From Burkholderiales bacterium (GTDB taxonomy: Bacteria > Pseudomonadota > Gammaproteobacteria > Burkholderiales > Casimicrobiaceae): a DNA stretch of 9,162 nt. The stretch is taken from assembly GCA_031277445.1 (NCBI GenBank), contig JAITMH010000041.1:1-9162 (forward strand), given 5' to 3'. This document shows, in pieces, positions 5,623 through 9,162 of this stretch. Each line of letters opens with the position of its first letter. The first letter of the stretch is position 1. A program made the translations under genes and the position numbers. Below the pieces are notes generated by a model. The model was not told where the DNA came from and did not search any database. It was given only the letters and a program-made list of their open reading frames with translations.

Positions 5623-7326
5623 TTATCTCTCGGACTTCTTCCGACCGGAAGATTTTTTCGTTGCGGCGGCTTCATTTTTCCCCTGGCGGGCGCGGCGCAC
5701 AACGGGCGTTAATTTCAACGGACGTTGCCGCACACGAAGAAACGACAGCGCGTTAAGCGTTTCTTTCGACAAATCGCTGGGCAGTTCGACGGTGCTGTAA
5801 TCGTCGAAAAGAGTGATTCGCCCAATGGCGCGGTTGCTGAGGCCGGCTTCGTTAGCGAACGCACCGACAATATCGCCCGGTGAGACGCCATGAACGCGGC
5901 CGACGTCGATCCGATAAGACTGCGACGGACCGCGATGATCGCGTGAGTCGTTCCGATCACGGCTGCGTGAAGTGTCGGCGTCACGCGGCAAAGCATCGCT
6001 CAATCCATCGGCGCGTAGCGGCCTTTCCTGTTGAACGAGAAAAGCAAGCGCGGCGGCGATTTCGCGAACATCGGTTTCGGTGGATTCTTCTTCGAGTTCG
6101 TTGACGACTTCGATAAAGAAATCCAGTTCCTCGCTTTCAATCACTTGCATAATTTGTTCTTTGAATTGCGCAACGCGACGGTCGGCAACCGCCTGTTTCG
6201 ATGGCAACACCAGCGGTTCAATCGGTTGACGGGTGGCGCGTTCAATCGCACGCAGAGAATAAAGTTCGCGTGGCGCCACAAACAAAATGGCGCTGCCTTG
6301 TCGTCCGGCGCGTCCGGTGCGACCGATCCGGTGAATGTACGCTTCCGTGTCGTTCGGGATATCGTAATTGATCACATGGCTGATGCGTGGCACATCAAGG
6401 CCGCGTGCGGCAACGTCCGTGGCAACGACAATATCAATGCTTCCGTTTTTCAGTTGGTCAATCGTGCGTTCACGCAAAACCTGATTCATGTCGCCGTTCA
6501 ACGCAGCAGCGCCATAACCACGCGCCTCAAGTTTTTCGGCACGCTCAACCGTCGCTGTCTTGGTGCGCACAAAAATAATTGCGGCGTCGAGATCGTCTTC
6601 GACTTCGAGAATGCGGGTCAACGCATCGAGCTTGTGCAGACCGCTGACTTTCCAATAGCGCTGGCGAATGGAGGTGACTGTTGCAGTCGTTGATTTGATC
6701 TTGACTTCTTCCGGGTCGCGCAGATACTTTTGCGCGACGCGACGAATCGGATCGGGCATCGTGGCCGAGAACAACGCCGTCTGACGTGTCGCCGGAACGT
6801 GCTGCAAAATCCATTCGACGTCATCAATGAAACCCATGCGCAACATCTCATCGGCTTCATCAAGCACCAGCGTTTTCAAGTGCGAGAGATCGAGACTTTT
6901 GCGCTCGATGTGATCCATCACCCGGCCCGGTGTGCCGATAACGACGTGAACACCGCGCCCCAGTTGCTTGAGTTGCAATCCCATACTTTGCCCGCCGTAA
7001 ATCGGCGCGACGTGGAATCCCGGCATATGGCGGGCGTAACTCTGACAAGCTTCGGCAACTTGAATCGCAAGCTCGCGGGTCGGCGCCAGAATCAGCGCCT
7101 GCGGCATGCGTTTCTTAATATTGATCTGCTGCAAAATCGGCAGCGCGAAAGCGGCGGTTTTGCCGGTGCCGGTTTGCGCCATGCCCAGCAGATCGCAACC
7201 GGCAAGCAGGTGCGGGATACAGGCCGACTGAATCGGCGAAGGCGTCTCATAACCGAGATCGGACAGTGCAGCCAACAGTTCCGGGGACAATCCCAGATCG
7301 GTGAAGGAGGAAGGTGTTGACATCAT
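5623..7326 (-). CDS. deaD: ATP-dependent DEAD-box RNA helicase, DeaD/CsdA type
   Basis: RNA helicase that helps 50S ribosome assembly and mRNA unwinding, notably in the cold, in the cytoplasm. From the ATG at 7326 it has 567 aa. The Q motif is F8 plus TPSPIQ (28-33). Walker A is AQTGTGKT (50-57), the Walker B box is DEAD (156-159), motif III is SAT (187-189), and motif VI is HRIGRTGR (332-339). Residues about 385-440 resemble the CsdA dimerisation segment. Residues about 471-540 (YRIDVGRVHGV...IGRITLFDDYSTVELP) form the DbpA-like RNA-binding domain that marks this subgroup. A basic tail (TKKSSGRKKSER) ends the protein. A TTG at 7329 and a second ATG at 7323 are alternative starts, and no strong Shine-Dalgarno sequence is seen. 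It follows the pseudouridine synthase gene on the same strand after about 160 bases of repeats. Confidence 0.95.
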   Translation of the reverse strand: MMSTPSSFTDLGLSPELLAALSDLGYETPSPIQSACIPHLLAGCDLLGMAQTGTGKTAAFALPILQQINIKKRMPQALILAPTRELAIQVAEACQSYARHMPGFHVAPIYGGQSMGLQLKQLGRGVHVVIGTPGRVMDHIERKSLDLSHLKTLVLDEADEMLRMGFIDDVEWILQHVPATRQTALFSATMPDPIRRVAQKYLRDPEEVKIKSTTATVTSIRQRYWKVSGLHKLDALTRILEVEDDLDAAIIFVRTKTATVERAEKLEARGYGAAALNGDMNQVLRERTIDQLKNGSIDIVVATDVAARGLDVPRISHVINYDIPNDTEAYIHRIGRTGRAGRQGSAILFVAPRELYSLRAIERATRQPIEPLVLPSKQAVADRRVAQFKEQIMQVIESEELDFFIEVVNELEEESTETDVREIAAALAFLVQQERPLRADGLSDALPRDADTSRSRDRNDSRDHRGPSQSYRIDVGRVHGVSPGDIVGAFANEAGLSNRAIGRITLFDDYSTVELPSDLSKETLNALSFLRVRQRPLKLTPVVRRARQGKNEAAATKKSSGRKKSER

Positions 7327-7384
7327 CAATGCAAAACTTTCAAAAGGTGGTTCAAATAAAACGGGTCAATGGTATCTTAAATCG

Positions 7385-7415
7385 CAGGTATCAGGTATCA
7401 GGTATCAGGTATCAG
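7385..7415 (+). repeat. Tandem heptad repeat upstream of deaD
   Basis: Four exact copies of CAGGTAT (starting at 7385, 7392, 7399 and 7406) are followed by CAG. In shifted phase this is ATCAGGT, the same heptad family as the arrays at 3622-3682. It lies about 60 bases before the deaD start codon, in its upstream region. Exact tandem copies of seven bases are prone to slippage. Confidence 0.85.
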
Positions 7416-7420
7416 AACTT

Positions 7421-7489
7421 CGTCATTCCCGCGCACTCCGCGCCTCCGCGTGAGAATTTCTTTGCGCGCTATGTGTTCTTTGCGGTTAA
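7421..7489 (+). repeat. Boundary repeats covering the end of the pseudouridine synthase gene
   Basis: Bases 7421-7434 carry CGTCATTCCCGCG, part of a common dispersed element. Bases 7438-7454 are a diverged CCGCGCCTCCGCGTGAG unit. Bases 7457-7489 are the second copy of the 33-base repeat at 5542-5574. The minus-strand stop codon of the pseudouridine synthase (7486-7488) lies within the last unit. Confidence 0.75.
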
Positions 7490-8964
7490 TTTGTTTTTCC
7501 CGAATGACCGAACGATTCGTCATCGCGCAGATAGCGCCATTGACCGAGCGGCAATTCACCCAGACGCACACGACCAACCCGCACCCGCTTGAGACCGGTA
7601 ATGGCCAAACCGACCGCCTCGCACATCCGGCGAATCTGACGTTTTTTCCCTTCGCGCAGAACAAAACGCAACTGATCGTCGTTGATCCACTCCACCCGTG
7701 CCGGTTTCAGCGCTTCGCCATCAAGACTCAGCCCGTGATTGAGCAACGCCAGATTCGCGTCGCTTAAAACGCCTTCGACACGCACCAGATATTCCTTGTC
7801 GATCGACGACATTTCGCCGACCAGATCACGCGCCACGCGACCGTCCTGAGTCAGCACCAACAGCCCGGTCGAATCAATATCAAGCCGTCCCGCCGGCGCA
7901 AGGTGACGCAAGTGCGCGGCGCTGAAAGGCGGGTCGCCGTCCTGTTGGCATTGGTTTTCCGGCTTAATCAACACAATGGCGGGTTGATAACCCGGCTCCG
8001 GCTGCCCCGAGACATAACCGACCGGCTTGTGCAGCAAAATCGTGACACGTCGCGCCTGCTGCGTTTTTGCTTGCGGCGACAGCGTGATGTCGTCGTCGGG
8101 CTGCGCACGAGCGCCGAGCGAAATACGCTGACCGTTAACACGTACCCAGCCGCGCTCAATGTATTCATCAGCCTCGCGCCGTGAACAAAGACCACGACTG
8201 GCCAGCAACTTGGAAACGCGCACACCTTCCAGTGGCGGCAAAAGCGAAACTGTCTTTTTCACGGGCGCTTCGGTTTTTCTTGCTTTGAAGTTTTCGGTTC
8301 TTGTGCTTCCAACTTTTACGTTCTCGCTTTTTACATTCTCTCGCCGCGCGAAAGGTTTTTCTCCATATCGCTGGCGATTTTCCGAACGCTCGCCCTCCGA
8401 ACGACCGCGCTTATCTCCAAAGCGCCGCTCTTTTCCGCCCCCGTTTTCGGGAGAAGGTTGGGGAGAGGGTGAAAACTTTTCAGTCGTGCGCCTTCCAGAC
8501 GCAATTGCTTCGCGCTTTGCTCCCCTCTCCCCTTGTGGGAGAGGGGCAGGGGGAGAGGGGTTGGGGGAAAACGAATGTTTTTCCCCCCTCTCCCGCCCCT
8601 TCGGGGCACCCTCCCCCGCGAGGGGGGAGGGAAAACGCGGCGGGCGCTTGTCTCTGAAGCCTCCTCCTCCGCTTGCAGAAGAAGACTCTCTCCCCTTCAA
8701 GGGGAGGGCTGGGGTGGGGATGGGTTTGCCCCATTCACTTTCCGAGCGGTCACGCTTTACTCCCCTCTCCCCTCGTGGGAGAGGGGTTGGGGGAGAGGGG
8801 GAAGCGTATCCTTTCGTTTCCGCAGCAACACGCGGCGGACGTTTTTTCGTCAGCGTCTGACTCCAGGGCTTGTGCGGACGCGGCGGCTTTGAAATCGCCG
8901 CCGCATCAGTGCGAACCGAGTGCTTGCCATCCGGCAAACGCAACGTTTTTTTAGAATTTGCCAT
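7486..8964 (-). CDS. rluF: rRNA pseudouridine synthase (RsuA/RluB/RluF family), long repeat-bearing N-terminus
   Basis: Converts a uridine of rRNA, probably 23S, to pseudouridine. From the ATG at 8964 it has 492 aa. The S4 RNA-binding domain spans about 246-293 ([23 protein letters not shown]). The catalytic domain holds [14 protein letters not shown] with catalytic D362, then KEYLVRVEG and [10 protein letters not shown] (438-447). The end, [13 protein letters not shown], resembles RluF more than RluB, so the symbol is a best guess. Residues 1-245 are an extension absent from E. coli RluF. It is rich in P, G, R, S and E, probably disordered, and largely built from five palindromic repeats in frame. 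No other ATG occurs in frame before the S4 domain, which argues that the extension is translated; a TTG at 8991 is an alternative start. The gene follows efp after 56 bases on the same strand. Confidence 0.88.
   Translation of the reverse strand: MANSKKTLRLPDGKHSVRTDAAAISKPPRPHKPWSQTLTKKRPPRVAAETKGYASPSPPTPLPRGERGVKRDRSESEWGKPIPTPALPLKGRESSSASGGGGFRDKRPPRFPSPLAGEGAPKGRERGEKHSFSPNPSPPAPLPQGERGAKREAIASGRRTTEKFSPSPQPSPENGGGKERRFGDKRGRSEGERSENRQRYGEKPFARRENVKSENVKVGSTRTENFKARKTEAPVKKTVSLLPPLEGVRVSKLLASRGLCSRREADEYIERGWVRVNGQRISLGARAQPDDDITLSPQAKTQQARRVTILLHKPVGYVSGQPEPGYQPAIVLIKPENQCQQDGDPPFSAAHLRHLAPAGRLDIDSTGLLVLTQDGRVARDLVGEMSSIDKEYLVRVEGVLSDANLALLNHGLSLDGEALKPARVEWINDDQLRFVLREGKKRQIRRMCEAVGLAITGLKRVRVGRVRLGELPLGQWRYLRDDESFGHSGKTN
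8435..8471. repeat. In-gene repeat A (pseudouridine synthase residues about 164-178)
   Basis: CCCG (8440-8443) and CGGG (8448-8451) frame a TTTT loop, followed by GAGAAGGTTGGGGAGAGGGTG. On the coding strand it gives [14 protein letters not shown]. This is the most diverged of the five in-gene elements but keeps the GTTGGGGAGAGGG-type tail. Confidence 0.65.
8520..8560. repeat. In-gene repeat B (residues about 135-150)
   Basis: A perfect 10-bp stem, CCCCTCTCCC (8522-8531) with GGGAGAGGGG (8537-8546), has a CTTGT loop and a GCAGGGGGAGAGGGG tail. It is nearly identical to repeat E at 8760-8800. It encodes [14 protein letters not shown] on the minus strand. Confidence 0.8.
8586..8631. repeat. In-gene repeat C, double hairpin (residues about 111-127)
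   Basis: Two adjacent hairpins: GCCCC (8595-8599) with GGGGC (8603-8607), and CCCTCCCCC (8609-8617) with GGGGGAGGG (8623-8631). The minus strand reads it as [15 protein letters not shown]. Confidence 0.7.
8690..8727. repeat. In-gene repeat D, matching the intergenic copy at 5458-5495
   Basis: CTCCCCTT (8690-8697) pairs with AAGGGGAG (8699-8706), followed by a G-rich tail. The 38 bases differ from 5458-5495 at only two positions, in the same plus-strand orientation. Here it is translated on the minus strand as [12 protein letters not shown], whereas the other copy is intergenic. Confidence 0.85.
8760..8800. repeat. In-gene repeat E (residues about 55-69)
   Basis: A perfect 10-bp stem, CCCCTCTCCC (8762-8771) with GGGAGAGGGG (8777-8786), has loop CTCGT and a TTGGGGGAGAGGGG tail. 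It is nearly identical to repeat B, including the CGCTTT(A/G)C bases to its left. It encodes [16 protein letters not shown]. Confidence 0.8.
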
Positions 8965-9020
8965 TACCAAGCGGCCATCAACGAACGGCAAACAAGCGGC
9001 GAACGTTCGACAACGATGAC

Positions 9021-9162
9021 TTACACGCGACGGCGGTATTCGCCGGTGCGCGTGTCAATCTCAATCTTGTCGCCCGTATCGACGAACAACGGAACGGGCA
9101 CTTCCAGCCCACTGGCGATCTTGGCAGGCTTCATCACCTTGCCCGACGTGTCGCCGCGCACA
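9021..9162 (-). CDS. efp: Elongation factor P, C-terminal part (cut by window edge)
   Basis: EF-P binds stalled ribosomes and promotes peptide bonds at polyproline stretches. Only the last 46 codons are in the window, read on the minus strand and ending in TAA at 9021-9023. They encode [20 protein letters not shown], then [20 protein letters not shown], then EYRRRV. This is the third, OB-fold domain, and the [17 protein letters not shown] pattern is the EF-P family signature. The N-terminal domain, including the tip residue that is modified (arginine or lysine), lies outside, so the modification system cannot be told. It is the first visible gene of the minus-strand series efp, rluF-like, deaD. 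Confidence 0.93.
   Translation of the reverse strand, partial: VRGDTSGKVMKPAKIASGLEVPVPLFVDTGDKIEIDTRTGEYRRRV

Noticed and set aside
7330..7384. Promoter for deaD from a TTGACC hexamer on the minus strand
   Set aside because: No acceptable -10 box lies 16-18 bases downstream of it, so no promoter is called.
7385..7415. Possible CRISPR array
   Set aside because: The repeat unit is seven bases with no spacers, and no cas gene is nearby; it is a simple tandem repeat.
8159..8860. Long open frames on the plus strand opposite the repeat-rich part of the pseudouridine synthase gene
   Set aside because: They are a by-product of GC-rich palindromes that stay open in many frames. They show no domain and overlap a gene with clear S4 and catalytic motifs.

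Overview
The window looks like a chromosomal segment of a Gram-negative proteobacterium, most likely a betaproteobacterium. The clues are a Do-family periplasmic protease with two PDZ domains, an HtrB-type membrane acyltransferase, an EF-P C-terminus and a pseudouridine synthase of betaproteobacterial character, and moderately GC-rich DNA. This assignment is inference; no rRNA or tRNA gene is present. Nine protein genes are supported, one of them cut by the window edge. No transposase, integrase, phage gene, CRISPR array or RNA gene was found.

Layout. 1-234 is a mosaic of short palindromic repeats. 242-1933 (minus) holds a BrnT/BrnA toxin-antitoxin pair with its own promoter and operator-like palindrome, followed by a putative esterase of the alpha/beta-hydrolase fold. 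1934-2187 is intergenic, with two repeat elements and the upstream region of the protease. 2188-3621 (plus) is a DegP/MucD-type periplasmic protease. It converges on a minus-strand Sfp-type phosphopantetheinyl transferase (3651-4424) across a heptad-repeat hairpin that also encodes the transferase's C-terminus. Divergent from that gene is an HtrB/LpxL-like acyltransferase (4474-5334, plus). 5335-5622 is a composite repeat block ending in the terminator of the next gene. 5623-9162 (minus) carries three translation-related genes read as efp, rluF-like, deaD: elongation factor P (only the last 46 codons), a 23S rRNA pseudouridine synthase with a very long N-terminal extension, and a CsdA/DeaD RNA helicase.

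How the genes fit together. efp, the rluF-like gene and deaD all serve ribosome function (relief of stalling, rRNA modification, 50S assembly). The degP-like and acyltransferase genes serve the cell envelope. BrnT/BrnA is a self-contained type II toxin-antitoxin module.

The most unusual signal is the repeat content. GC-rich palindromic elements, ATCAGGN heptads and longer boundary repeats occupy most gene boundaries. They also enter coding sequence: five elements lie in frame in the N-terminal extension of the pseudouridine synthase, one of them matching an intergenic copy at 36 of 38 bases. Repeat DNA also supplies the end of the phosphopantetheinyl transferase and the stop codon of the synthase. 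I see no complete new defence or metabolic system.
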